12,230 nucleotides of DNA from Bacillota bacterium. Lineage in GTDB: Bacteria; Bacillota_I; Bacilli_A; RFN20; CAG-826. The stretch is from the NCBI GenBank assembly GCA_023422095.1, contig JAEZSD010000054.1, forward strand, positions 1 to 12,230. Direction: 5' to 3'. The translations under genes and the position numbers were made by a program. The notes under the pieces were generated by a model. That model saw only the letters and a list, made by a program, of their open reading frames with translations, was not told the origin of the DNA and searched no databases. Positions 1 through 7,015 of the stretch are shown here, one piece after another. Numbering within the stretch: position 1 is the first letter of the stretch; each line of letters starts with the position of its first letter.

Positions 1-26
1 GGTTCGAAGTTAATCGAGCCTTTTTT
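1..26 (+). terminator. Intrinsic terminator of an upstream gene outside the window
   Basis: GGTTCGA (1-7) pairs with TCGAGCC (14-20), giving a 7-bp stem with one G-U pair, a 6-nt loop and an immediate run of six T (21-26). It ends whatever lies to the left and separates it from the tRNA gene. Confidence 0.75.
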
Positions 27-37
27 CTTTGAAACTC

Positions 38-67
38 TTGAAGTGGGGACTTTTTCTTTTTGATACT
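38..67 (+). promoter_or_regulatory. Candidate promoter of tRNA-Gly(CCC)
   Basis: TTGAAG (38-43) and GATACT (62-67) are 18 bp apart, each matching four of six consensus bases. Transcription would start near 74, about 15 nt before the mature tRNA. The match is weak; the call rests mainly on position, between a terminator and a tRNA gene. Confidence 0.35.
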
Positions 68-88
68 TTGTGCTTTAATTATTTCAAT

Positions 89-162
89 GCATGCGTAGTT
101 CAGTGGTAGAACGTCAGCTTCCCAAGCTGAATATGCGGGTTCGATTCCCGTCGCGTGCTCCA
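89..162 (+). tRNA. tRNA-Gly, anticodon CCC
   Basis: A full cloverleaf can be folded by eye. The acceptor stem GCATGCG pairs with CGCGTGC (one U-G pair). The D-arm is GTTCAGTGGTAGAAC. The anticodon stem TCAGC/GCTGA closes the loop TTCCCAA, with anticodon CCC at 121-123. The T-arm loop is TTCGATT, the discriminator is T, and CCA is encoded (160-162). U73 and the sequence fit glycine. CCC reads GGG only, which is notable in an AT-rich genome. It shares long identical D-arm and T-arm segments with the tRNA-Gly(GCC) gene at 12121-12194. Confidence 0.96.
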
Positions 163-173
163 TCAATAATTTT

Positions 174-206
174 AAAAGCGTTTTCAGTGATATGAAGACG
201 CTTTTT
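174..206 (+). terminator. Intrinsic terminator after tRNA-Gly(CCC)
   Basis: AGCGTTTTC (177-185) pairs with GAAGACGCT (194-202), 9 bp with one G-U, around an 8-nt loop. Flanking A and T runs extend the stem, and the 3' side ends in a T tract. It lies 12 nt after the encoded CCA, so the tRNA is probably a single-gene transcript. Confidence 0.85.
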
Positions 207-488
207 CTTATTCAAAACGCGATGTTGGATTTGAATATCTGAATATTAGTTTATATTAGTAGCATTATTTTCTAGATGTGATAAACTCTACTAGGTTTTA
301 TTGATGATTAAATAAATAAAACCCCAAAGTTTCAAATCGCCTACCAACTATTTATTGATAGTTTGAATACCATACTCTGATTAAATTCTCTTAGTACATC
401 AAATTCAAAGAAGCGCTTCTAAGCTTGGATACCAGCGTTTTTTTGCTGGTTCATCAGTGTAATTTGAATACACAGAAAAAGAGAAAAA
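207..488 (+). other. Intergenic leader region upstream of the helicase
   Basis: This 282-bp AT-rich stretch has no credible gene. Visible elements are a perfect 12-bp palindrome AGAAGCGCTTCT (409-420) and a hairpin ACCAGC-8 nt-GCTGGT (431-450). Two repeat pairs could form competing helices: AGTTTAT 248-254 with ATAAACT 281-287, and TAGTAG 257-262 with CTACTA 288-293. No strong promoter stands out. Weak candidates are TTGAAT (231-236)/TATTAG (254-259) with 17-bp spacing, and an extended -10-like TGATTAAAT (378-386). If the first is used, the mRNA leader is over 200 nt, as in many cold-shock helicase genes. Confidence 0.45.
431..450 (+). promoter_or_regulatory. Hairpin shortly before the helicase ribosome binding site
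   Basis: ACCAGC (431-436) pairs perfectly with GCTGGT (445-450) around a T-rich 8-nt loop. GA and TC outside can extend the stem past one bulged T. No T run follows, so it is not a standard terminator. Its place about 40 nt before the ATG fits an RNA-level control element, but function is unproven. Confidence 0.4.
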
Positions 489-2711
489 ATGACATTTAAA
501 GACCTAAAAATTATCGACCCCATATTGAGGGCGATTGAAGGCGAAGGATACGAAGTACCTTCTCCTATTCAAATAGAGGCAATTCCTTTATTGCTTGAAC
601 GAAAAGATTTGTTGGCTAGTGCCCAAACTGGCACAGGTAAAACTGCCGCTTTTGCCATCCCCATCATTCAACAAATTGTAAAAGCCAAAGAAAGCAATAC
701 CGACCAAGACAAGCGTATTATTCGCGCTCTTATATTGGCCCCTACTCGTGAATTAGCTGAACAAATTAAAACGAGTTTTCAGACCTATTCTGGAAAACTG
801 AACATTAAAACCGGGGTTATTTATGGTGGAGTCGGTCAACGGGCTCAAGAAAATATGATAAGAGGTGGAATTGATATTTTAATTGCCACTCCAGGGCGTT
901 TAATGGACCTAATGCAACAAAAGATTGTTCGTATTAATACTGTTGAGCACTTCGTTCTTGATGAAGCTGACATGCTCTTGGATATGGGATTTATTAAAGA
1001 TGTGAAGTACATTAAAGGATTCATTCCTAAAACTAGACAAACAATGATGTTTTCCGCGACTATCTCCAAAGAGATATCCGCTCTGGCTGCTGACTTACTC
1101 GTTGATCCTCAACATTTGGACATGGCCCCACCAGAAAAAATGATTGATAAAATTAGTCACTCTGTATTTTTTATTGAAAAGAAAGAAAAAATTGATTTGT
1201 TATTAGATTTATTAACAGATAAAAAGCTTGAGTCCGTACTTGTTTTTATGAAAACCAAACACACTGCCAATAAATTAGTAGAACAACTACAAGAATATGG
1301 GGTTGGTGTTGATGCCATTCATGGTAGTAAATCACAAAGAGCCCGCCAAACCGCTCTTGATGATTTTAAAAATAAAAGAATTAGAGTTTTGGTTGCGACC
1401 GATATTGCTGCCCGAGGCATTGATATTGATGAATTAAGTCACGTTATAAATTACGACCTACCTATAAGTCCTGAAACCTATGTTCATCGGATTGGAAGAA
1501 CTGGACGTCGCGGACTAACTGGAGAAACATTTACATTTTGTAGTAGAACTGAACGCTCGCTATTAAGAGCGGTGGAAAGTCATACTGGTCTTAAACTAAA
1601 AGTGTTGAAATTAGATCCCGTCAGCCCAGATAGTAAATTCAAGAAAATTGTTGAAGGAAAAACAAGCGACAGCGAGTTTACAAAAGACATTTCAGCAAAA
1701 ACAAACAATGACTATAAAGAAAGTAATCGTGGTTCGCGCGATAATAAAGATTTTAATCGAGGGGAAAATAGATTCAAACCCAAGAAAAATGATCAAGGTG
1801 AAATAATTGAAAATGCGCCAGCTAATTTCGGCAAACAAAAAAGAACAACTCGCAAAAAATACAAAAACTATGAAAATAACGTATCAACTTCTTTTGATGA
1901 AGTTAAAACAAAACCAAACAATAAGCCTTCAATATCTAGCGAACCATCAGGATTCATCAAAGAGGACCCAACAATGAAAGCAAATAAAGAACCACGCCGC
2001 GAATATTTTCCTCGCTCTAACAAACCACATTTTGAAAAAAATGAGGGAGAGAGAAAAGACAATAATCAACAATCTAATTATGCAAAACGTGATCGCAGTT
2101 TTACCAAAAAAGAACCAAACGAAAGAAGTTCATATCAAAACAGAACAAATTCCAACGAACATGGTGAATACGCAAAACGTGATCGCACTTCTCACCGAGA
2201 AGATACTCGTTTCGAAAATAAGCCAAGCCGTAGTAATTCTTATAGAGGTTCATCTTCTCGCCCAGATTATGCCAATCGATCACATTCAAGTAGTGGTCAA
2301 AACGAAGGCCGTATATTCTCATATGGTGATAATAAACCAAAAAGAGATTACGAGAAACGTGATCGCACCCCTCATAAAGATAGTGAAAACCTCGGAAACA
2401 AACCAACCCATAGTCATTCTTATAGAAATTCATCTACAAGTTCGAACTATGCAGATCGTTCAAACACCCATCGTGGTCAAAACGAAGGCCGCCCATTCAC
2501 ATATGGTGATAGCAAACCAAAAAGAGATTATGAGAAACGTGATCATACTTCTCATAACGAAGGCAAAGCCAATAACACTAAACGATTTTCAAAAAAAACA
2601 AATTATGGAAAAAGCAATGATAATGGGCCAACTTTAGGATTAAATAATAATAAAAAAACTAATTCTAGTCGTAGTTATCAAGGGAAGCCAAAAAGAAAAA
2701 CCTCTTTTTAA
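489..2711 (+). CDS. rhlE: DEAD-box ATP-dependent RNA helicase, RhlE-like, with long repetitive basic tail
   Basis: ATP-dependent RNA unwinding enzyme; RhlE-type proteins act in ribosome maturation and RNA turnover in the cytoplasm. The two RecA-like lobes fill residues 1-375 with every motif present: Q motif (F3 to Q28), Walker A AQTGTGKT (45-52), PTREL (85-89), TPGR (134-137), DEAD (158-161), SAT (189-191), ATDIAARGID (303-312) and HRIGRTGR (333-340). The core sequence is closest to the RhlE subfamily by recall. Residues about 380-740 are low-complexity, rich in Asn, Ser, Lys, Arg and Tyr, with tandem repeats and no recognisable DbpA-type RNA-binding fold. At 740 residues it is much longer than typical RhlE or CshA (about 400-530). 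The ATG follows a purine-rich stretch (GAGAAAAA) rather than a strong Shine-Dalgarno site. The helicase call is certain; the RhlE symbol is less so. Confidence 0.95.
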   Translation: MTFKDLKIIDPILRAIEGEGYEVPSPIQIEAIPLLLERKDLLASAQTGTGKTAAFAIPIIQQIVKAKESNTDQDKRIIRALILAPTRELAEQIKTSFQTYSGKLNIKTGVIYGGVGQRAQENMIRGGIDILIATPGRLMDLMQQKIVRINTVEHFVLDEADMLLDMGFIKDVKYIKGFIPKTRQTMMFSATISKEISALAADLLVDPQHLDMAPPEKMIDKISHSVFFIEKKEKIDLLLDLLTDKKLESVLVFMKTKHTANKLVEQLQEYGVGVDAIHGSKSQRARQTALDDFKNKRIRVLVATDIAARGIDIDELSHVINYDLPISPETYVHRIGRTGRRGLTGETFTFCSRTERSLLRAVESHTGLKLKVLKLDPVSPDSKFKKIVEGKTSDSEFTKDISAKTNNDYKESNRGSRDNKDFNRGENRFKPKKNDQGEIIENAPANFGKQKRTTRKKYKNYENNVSTSFDEVKTKPNNKPSISSEPSGFIKEDPTMKANKEPRREYFPRSNKPHFEKNEGERKDNNQQSNYAKRDRSFTKKEPNERSSYQNRTNSNEHGEYAKRDRTSHREDTRFENKPSRSNSYRGSSSRPDYANRSHSSSGQNEGRIFSYGDNKPKRDYEKRDRTPHKDSENLGNKPTHSHSYRNSSTSSNYADRSNTHRGQNEGRPFTYGDSKPKRDYEKRDHTSHNEGKANNTKRFSKKTNYGKSNDNGPTLGLNNNKKTNSSRSYQGKPKRKTSF
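2169..2570 (+). repeat. Two 180-bp tandem repeats plus a partial third, inside the helicase gene
   Basis: Residues 561-620 (nt 2169-2348) and 621-680 (nt 2349-2528) are aligned 60-residue units. Both begin Y-[AE]-KRDR, share GQNEGR and YGD-x-KPKRD near the end, and align without gaps. A third copy starts at residue 681 (nt 2529) with YEKRD and decays after about 14 residues. A Y-x-x-R motif also recurs at residues 531, 561, 594, 621, 654 and 681, so each unit looks like two related halves of about 30 residues. The DNA is similar too, with identical stretches such as GGTCAAAACGAAGGCCG. Confidence 0.85.
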
Positions 2712-2734
2712 TTAAAGTTGTATTCAATTCATCA

Positions 2735-2768
2735 AAATAAACGTCATGTTTTTACATGATTTTTATTT
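2735..2768 (+). terminator. Probable terminator after the helicase gene
   Basis: TCATGT (2744-2749) and ACATGA (2754-2759) form a 6-bp stem with a TTTT loop. A 2x2 internal loop separates it from an outer 7-bp A/T helix (2735-2741 with 2762-2768). The outer arm gives a T-rich 3' side on the plus strand, and the mirror-image A-rich side could also serve the other strand. Confidence 0.6.
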
Positions 2769-2790
2769 GATTAAAAAGTTACCATTACTA

Positions 2791-2819
2791 TTGACTATAT
2801 GAATGAGCGTTCATATAAT
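2791..2819 (+). promoter_or_regulatory. Strong promoter of the arsR-ATPase operon
   Basis: TTGACT (2791-2796) is followed after exactly 17 bp by a perfect TATAAT (2814-2819). This is the best promoter in the window. Transcription should start near 2826, only about 9 nt before the arsR ATG, leaving no room for a Shine-Dalgarno site. Confidence 0.85.
2797..2816. promoter_or_regulatory. ArsR/SmtB-type operator overlapping the promoter
   Basis: ATATGAA (2797-2803) and TTCATAT (2810-2816) form a perfect 7-bp inverted repeat around 6 nt. The TGAA-N6-TTCA core matches the operator style known for the SmtB/CadC/ZiaR family. It fills the spacer and reaches into the -10 box, so a bound repressor would block RNA polymerase. 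The product of the adjacent gene is the obvious ligand; binding is inferred. Confidence 0.75.
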
Positions 2820-2834
2820 ATGTAAGTAAAAATT

Positions 2835-3194
2835 ATGAAAAAAACGAACTATTTAAATAAAACTCAAAAATTATTTTTTATTCTTTCTGATAACACGCGT
2901 CTGAAAATAATGATGAGTCTTTTAGATGTCAGTCAATGCCCGAATAGTGAGAGTCCTCACTGCGGTAAATGCCAAACTCTTGTCTGTATGCCATCAAAGA
3001 GTGTCGGTGACATTGCTCGTGAGATTGAAGCATCTCCCTCCTTGGTCTCTCACCAAATACGAGTTTTAAAGGATCAAGGGTTAGTAAGTAGCGAAAAAGA
3101 TGGTTTGAAAGTTTATTATTGTTTGAAAGACGGACATATTCAGAAATTAATTCATGTGGCCATGGAACACGTGATGGAGGAAAACAAAAAATGA
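2835..3194 (+). CDS. ArsR/SmtB-family metal-sensing repressor (Zn/Cd type)
   Basis: Winged helix-turn-helix repressor of 119 residues that should release its operator when it binds metal, derepressing the ATPase gene behind it. The recognition region is SPSLVSHQIRVLKDQGLV (residues 67-84). Two metal-site signatures are visible. Near the C terminus D99, H101, H112 and E115 reproduce the spacing of the alpha-5 zinc site of SmtB (D104, H106, H117, E120). An insert before the DNA-binding helices carries C35, H42, C43, C46 and C51, a possible thiolate site for softer metals. The start is fixed by the promoter and by the fold, since the next Met codons (26-27) lie inside the first conserved helix. 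There is no Shine-Dalgarno site. The last 4 nt overlap the ATPase start (ATGA). Zn, Cd or Pb are the likely inducers; which one cannot be read from sequence. Confidence 0.92.
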   Translation: MKKTNYLNKTQKLFFILSDNTRLKIMMSLLDVSQCPNSESPHCGKCQTLVCMPSKSVGDIAREIEASPSLVSHQIRVLKDQGLVSSEKDGLKVYYCLKDGHIQKLIHVAMEHVMEENKK

Positions 3195-5356
3195 TAAAAA
3201 AAGTTTATGATATTTCGGGATTTGACTGCGCAAATTGCGCGACAAAGACAGAAGCACATCTCAATAATTACCCCGGTATCGCCTATGCTCGTATCGATTT
3301 TGCCGGAAATCATCTTTACATTACCTATGAAGATAAAGAACTAACCAAACAGGAAATTCTCAACATTATCAAAGAAGTTGAGAGTGATCCAATCGAAATT
3401 AAGGATGTTGATTATCGAGCCCAAAAATTAAAACTTTTTGACCGTAACACTTTCATTATGATTGGACGTGTTATCTACGCGATAATGGTGATTGCCTTAT
3501 GTAGCTTCTTCATTACGGATAATAGTTTATATTGGTGGAGATTTGGTTTATATCTATCCGCTGTTCTCGTTCTATCTTACGATATTATGTATAAACCCAT
3601 ATACAAGATATTCCATAAGCAAAACCCTGTAGATGAATATCTATTAATCATAATCGCAGCTTTTGGGGCTTTTATACTTGCTTCATTAGAATACGAGCCT
3701 CACGGAGATCCGATTCCCTTCTTCCTTCACGAAGAACATGTCGAAGCCATCTTAGTAGTTGGCTTATTCCAAATTGGTCGATTAGTGGAAGCTATTGCTA
3801 CGAAGAAGAGCCGCTTTGCTGTTATGTCAGCGATTAATTTAAGAGCCGAATACGCCAACAAAATTGAGGGCGATGAAATCAGTCAGGTGAAACCTGAAGA
3901 CCTAAAAATTGGCGATGTTATTCTTGTCAAAGTTGGCGAATCAATTCCGGTTGATGGGCGAATTATTGAAGGAGAGGCCTATCTCGATTTTTCATCTCTC
4001 ACCGGTGAATATGTTCCTGTCCCAGTTAAAAAAGGTCAACAAGCATCAAGCGGATGTATCCTTAAAAGCGGAACATTGACCATGGTGGTGGAAAAAGTCT
4101 ATGTTGATTCCACTGTCTCCAAGATTATGAATTTAATCTCCACAAGTGGGGAAAGAAAAACCAAAGCTGCCAAATTTATTACTAAGTTTGCTCGTTGGTA
4201 TACTCCTCTAATTGTATTCATTTCCATAATGTATATTTTGATTGCTGGCTTAGTAACTAAGCAATGGCAAGAAGTCACATATGAAGGCTTAGAAATATTG
4301 GTTATCGCTTGCCCGTGCGCTATCGTTATCAGCGTGCCACTTGCTTATTTTTCTGCCATCGGACTTTCCAGCAAACACGGCATTGTTGTCAAAGGTACCG
4401 ATCGATTTGATGATTTAGTTAAGATGCGTCTTTTGGTAACCGATAAAACGGGAACATTAACTCATGGTTCTTTCTCTATTCAATCAATTGTTCCCGTTAC
4501 GGGAATTAAAGAAAGCCAACTAATGGAATCTTTATATGCCGCTGAATGTTTATCGTCTCATCCAATTGGAAAAGCCATATGTCACGGTAAAAATTTCCGC
4601 AAATTAGCCGCAGAACAAAAGGATTATAAAGAAATTACCGGTCTAGGAACTGAAACGACCTATCGAAAAAACAATATTATCGCTGGTTCGAAGTTATACT
4701 TTTCTAATCATGGAATTGTAACTCCAGATGTCTTAGAGATTGGCACTCCAGTGTTCGTCGCTAAGAATGGCGAATATCTCGGATATGTCCTTCTAGCTGA
4801 TGAGCTCAAAGAAGATGCTCAACCAATGGTGGACTTACTCCATAAGGAAAACATCGAAATTCTTTTATTAACTGGTGATAAAGAAGAAAATGCTAAGAGT
4901 TTATGTCAAACCTTAGGCATTGATCGTTATGTCAGTGAACTTTCTCCAGAAGGCAAAACCAAAGTCTTAGAGATTGAAATGGAACACCAAAAAGGTGTCG
5001 CTTTTATCGGGGATGGAATTAATGACGCTCCTTCCATTAAAAGAAGTGATATCGGTATTGCTATGGGCGGAATCGGCAGTGATACATCTGTCGAAAGTGC
5101 GGATATCGTTATTATGAATGACGACCCCGCTAAAGTTTACGATGCTTATAAAATTGCTAAAATGGCTAGGAATACCGCTATATTTAACATCGTCTTTTCC
5201 TTGCTTGTTAAAATTACAGTAATGGTTCTTGTCATGTTAAATGTCGACTTGCCGATGTTTGTCGCTGTTTTAGCAGATACAGGTCTTACGGTTTTAATGG
5301 TTATCAACTCATTAATTCTTTTATACCGCCCAGTGCGAAGAATTAAAATAAAGTGA
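3191..5356 (+). CDS. cadA: Zinc/cadmium/lead-exporting P1B-type ATPase
   Basis: Membrane pump that uses ATP to expel soft divalent metals. The 721-residue protein has an N-terminal heavy-metal domain with GFDCANC (C13, C16), the DC-x-x-C form typical of Zn/Cd/Pb pumps. It also has the TGE actuator loop (271-273), membrane motif CPC (374-376), phosphorylation site DKTGTLT (D418), HP motif (457-458), GDGIND (607-612) and a last-helix ADTG (D696). CPC plus this aspartate fits the P1B-2 (CadA/ZntA) group, not copper pumps. The start at 3191 is preferred over an in-frame ATG 24 codons upstream because GGAGG lies 10 nt before it and it overlaps the arsR stop as ATGA. An unusual His/Glu/Asp-rich loop occupies residues 167-185. 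The gene follows its regulator in one operon. Metal preference is inferred. Confidence 0.93.
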   Translation: MIKKVYDISGFDCANCATKTEAHLNNYPGIAYARIDFAGNHLYITYEDKELTKQEILNIIKEVESDPIEIKDVDYRAQKLKLFDRNTFIMIGRVIYAIMVIALCSFFITDNSLYWWRFGLYLSAVLVLSYDIMYKPIYKIFHKQNPVDEYLLIIIAAFGAFILASLEYEPHGDPIPFFLHEEHVEAILVVGLFQIGRLVEAIATKKSRFAVMSAINLRAEYANKIEGDEISQVKPEDLKIGDVILVKVGESIPVDGRIIEGEAYLDFSSLTGEYVPVPVKKGQQASSGCILKSGTLTMVVEKVYVDSTVSKIMNLISTSGERKTKAAKFITKFARWYTPLIVFISIMYILIAGLVTKQWQEVTYEGLEILVIACPCAIVISVPLAYFSAIGLSSKHGIVVKGTDRFDDLVKMRLLVTDKTGTLTHGSFSIQSIVPVTGIKESQLMESLYAAECLSSHPIGKAICHGKNFRKLAAEQKDYKEITGLGTETTYRKNNIIAGSKLYFSNHGIVTPDVLEIGTPVFVAKNGEYLGYVLLADELKEDAQPMVDLLHKENIEILLLTGDKEENAKSLCQTLGIDRYVSELSPEGKTKVLEIEMEHQKGVAFIGDGINDAPSIKRSDIGIAMGGIGSDTSVESADIVIMNDDPAKVYDAYKIAKMARNTAIFNIVFSLLVKITVMVLVMLNVDLPMFVAVLADTGLTVLMVINSLILLYRPVRRIKIK

Positions 5357-5376
5357 TTCTATCGAAATAAAATATC

Positions 5377-5411
5377 ATTCTACTCTTCGAAATAGGGGAG
5401 TAGAATTTTTA
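5377..5411 (+). terminator. Intrinsic terminator of the metal operon
   Basis: ATTCTACTC (5377-5385) pairs perfectly with GAGTAGAAT (5398-5406), a 9-bp stem with a 12-nt loop, followed by a T run and further T-rich sequence. It lies 20 nt after the ATPase stop. Confidence 0.88.
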
Positions 5412-5460
5412 TTTTTAACAATAGAGAAACAAATAAATCTCAATGTCATAAGATTGTGTC

Positions 5461-6141
5461 ATGAAATTAAAAGATTTGAAATTACCGCATTATTCGCTGA
5501 GAGAAGAATTAATCTCTTCAATCTCGCATGGACTAGGGGCCCTTTTAAGTATTGTCGGCTTAATTCTATGCCTTATTAAAGTTATTCCCATGAATGATCC
5601 TTGGCGGTTAGGGGCGGTGTTAGTTTACGGGATATCATTGATTATCTTATTTACTATGTCTTGCCTATATCACTCGTTAGCTCGCAATAAAGGTAAAAAA
5701 GTTTTGCGCATCATGGATCACAATATGATTTTCCTATTGGTTGCCGGCAGCTACACGCCTTTCACTCTTATTGCCTTAAGACCAATGAATGTCTTTGGTT
5801 GGGGAACCTCAACAGTAGCTTTCCTGATCTTTGCCTTTGTATGGATATTTTGCATTATTGGGACAATTTTCAATTCAATTAATCTAAAAAAATATGGTTG
5901 GTTGAGTATGACTTGCTATATTGTGGCCGGCTGGTGCATTATGGTGGCCTTTGTACCACTTTGGGATGCCTTGGGTCAAACAGGTTTCTTCCTCATATTA
6001 TCTTCAGGAATTGCTTATACTCTTGGGGCCGTTATCTACGGAATAGGTAGAAAGATTCAATACGCTCATTCTGTTTTTCACTTCTTTATTCTTCTCGGGG
6101 CAATATTGATGTTCTTCTCAATTTATTTATTTGTGCTATAA
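5461..6141 (+). CDS. trhA: TrhA / hemolysin III family (PAQR-like) membrane protein
   Basis: Seven-helix integral membrane protein of 226 residues, the usual family length. The bacterial family was first named hemolysin III; E. coli YqfA/TrhA is linked to membrane homeostasis, and true haemolytic activity is unlikely as the main role. The family metal-hydrolase-like residues are present: EE at 15-16, SHG (22-24), S67-x3-H71, D86-H87 and H203-x3-H207, the CREST-superfamily arrangement in which histidines and an aspartate bind a metal. The start fits the normal distance to the first conserved SHG. No Shine-Dalgarno site and no convincing promoter were found in the 50 bp upstream. It is bounded by terminators on both sides, so it is probably transcribed alone. 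Confidence 0.9.
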   Translation: MKLKDLKLPHYSLREELISSISHGLGALLSIVGLILCLIKVIPMNDPWRLGAVLVYGISLIILFTMSCLYHSLARNKGKKVLRIMDHNMIFLLVAGSYTPFTLIALRPMNVFGWGTSTVAFLIFAFVWIFCIIGTIFNSINLKKYGWLSMTCYIVAGWCIMVAFVPLWDALGQTGFFLILSSGIAYTLGAVIYGIGRKIQYAHSVFHFFILLGAILMFFSIYLFVL

Positions 6142-6175
6142 AAAAACCTCTCAAAGAGAGGTCTTCATTTTTATT
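6139..6175. terminator. Bidirectional terminator between trhA and deoD
   Basis: ACCTCTC (6146-6152) pairs perfectly with GAGAGGT (6156-6162) around AAA. On the minus strand the stem is followed by a run of U from the A run at 6139-6146, ideal for ending deoD. On the plus strand CTTCATTTTTATT follows, a weaker T-rich tail serving trhA. Confidence 0.88.
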
Positions 6176-6179
6176 AATA

Positions 6180-6902
6180 TTACTTAGCGAATTTTTCAGC
6201 TGTGGCAATCGCCACTTCGATCATTTTGCCTAAGCCTAATTGTCTTTGTTCAACCGTGGCTTTTTCGCCCTTGTTGGTGAAACTATCAGTGACAGTTAAT
6301 AAGCAGAGGGCTTTTTTCTTTAATCTCGCTGCGTTGCAATATAAGGAATAGGATTCCATTTCAACACCTAACAAGTTGAGTTTGGCCCATTTTTTCCAAG
6401 TATCAGGATCATCATCGTAGAAGACGTCAGCAGAGAGAATGTTTCCCCCATGATAAGCAACTCCTTTAATCTTGCATTGATTATATGCTTCAATCGCCAA
6501 TTCGAAGTCAGCACCAGCTGATAATGTGCCATTAAGGCCATATTGTCCTTGCCAGTTGCTATCAGTTGAGGCGGTAGTCGCAATCAAGACATCGAATAAA
6601 TTGATTTCCGGTTGATAAGAACCACAGGTTCCAACACGAATAATCGCTTCGACTCCATAACCAGTATAAAGTTCATGGGAATAGATGCCGATAGAAGGTT
6701 GTCCCATTCCTGAAGCCATAACCGAAATTCTTTTTCCATTTTTAGTCAAGCCAGTATAGCCGAGTATTCCGCGGACATTGGTAACTTCCTCACAATCATG
6801 TAAATAAGTTTCCGCGATCCATTTTGCGCGAAGAGGGTCTCCGGGCATGAGAACGACGTTTGCGAATGAGCCTGGCTTTGCGTTGATATGTGGTGTTGCC
6901 AT
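6180..6902 (-). CDS. deoD: Purine-nucleoside phosphorylase, hexameric DeoD type
   Basis: Cytosolic enzyme that splits purine (deoxy)nucleosides with phosphate into base and (deoxy)ribose 1-phosphate, for purine salvage and pentose recovery. The 240-residue product starts MATPHINA as E. coli DeoD does and aligns along its length. Active-site residues are in register: H5, G21 and R25 (GDPLRAK), R44, R89 (RVGTCG), E181-M182-E183 and the general acid D206 in TVTDSF. An in-frame TTG six codons upstream is rejected because AAGGAG (6908-6913) lies at the correct distance from the ATG at 6902. The start matches E. coli. It stands alone, with its own promoter and terminator, divergent from the RQC-like gene. 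Confidence 0.96.
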   Translation of the reverse strand: MATPHINAKPGSFANVVLMPGDPLRAKWIAETYLHDCEEVTNVRGILGYTGLTKNGKRISVMASGMGQPSIGIYSHELYTGYGVEAIIRVGTCGSYQPEINLFDVLIATTASTDSNWQGQYGLNGTLSAGADFELAIEAYNQCKIKGVAYHGGNILSADVFYDDDPDTWKKWAKLNLLGVEMESYSLYCNAARLKKKALCLLTVTDSFTNKGEKATVEQRQLGLGKMIEVAIATAEKFAK

Positions 6903-6937
6903 ATTTTCTCCTTTTGACAAGCAATAATGCCACGCTT

Positions 6938-6966
6938 ATTTTAACGCATCTCGTTATCTCTCACAA
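6938..6966 (-). promoter_or_regulatory. Promoter of deoD
   Basis: Read on the minus strand, TTGTGA (6966-6961) and TAAAAT (6943-6938) are separated by 17 bp. Transcription would start near 6931, giving a leader of about 29 nt that contains the AAGGAG site. Its -35 is 14 bp from the -35 of the divergent gene. Confidence 0.6.
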
Positions 6967-6980
6967 ATAAAGTTTAATCT

Positions 6981-7009
6981 TTGACCTTTTTCAGGCGTAT
7001 CGCTAAACT
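6981..7009 (+). promoter_or_regulatory. Promoter of the RQC-like gene, placed for a leaderless mRNA
   Basis: TTGACC (6981-6986) is followed after 17 bp by TAAACT (7004-7009). The expected start, about 7 nt after the -10, falls on the A of the ATG at 7016. No Shine-Dalgarno site exists before that ATG. Confidence 0.6.
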
Positions 7010-7015
7010 TATCTT

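Noticed and set aside
845..1069. Minus-strand open frames inside the helicase core, deoD (6368-6583), cdaA/glmM (8150-8443) and the NERD-like gene (10670-10879)
   Set aside because: All are opposite to or out of frame with well-supported genes, and none has a promoter, a ribosome binding site or a recognisable product.
2169..2570. Helicase-tail repeats as a CRISPR array or mobile element
   Set aside because: Units are 180 bp, in frame, adjacent without spacers, and code for a continuous protein tail.
2032..2637. A 201-codon open frame on the plus strand and a 110-codon frame on the minus strand (2101-2433) inside the helicase tail
   Set aside because: Both lie within the repetitive tail of a certain gene, have low-complexity products and no start signals. 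They result from the biased composition of the repeats.
3119..3190. Upstream in-frame ATG for the cation ATPase, adding 24 residues
   Set aside because: It lies deep within arsR, has no ribosome binding site, and the extra residues resemble no metal-binding domain. The ATG at 3191 has GGAGG and a 4-nt overlap with the arsR stop.
5461..6141. Reading the hemolysin III name as a virulence factor
   Set aside because: The family is widespread in harmless bacteria and carries PAQR/CREST metal-hydrolase residues; nothing nearby suggests a toxin locus.
6903..6920. TTG start six codons upstream for deoD
   Set aside because: The extension would be translated from the Shine-Dalgarno region itself. The ATG at 6902 matches the E. 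coli DeoD N terminus and has AAGGAG at the right distance.
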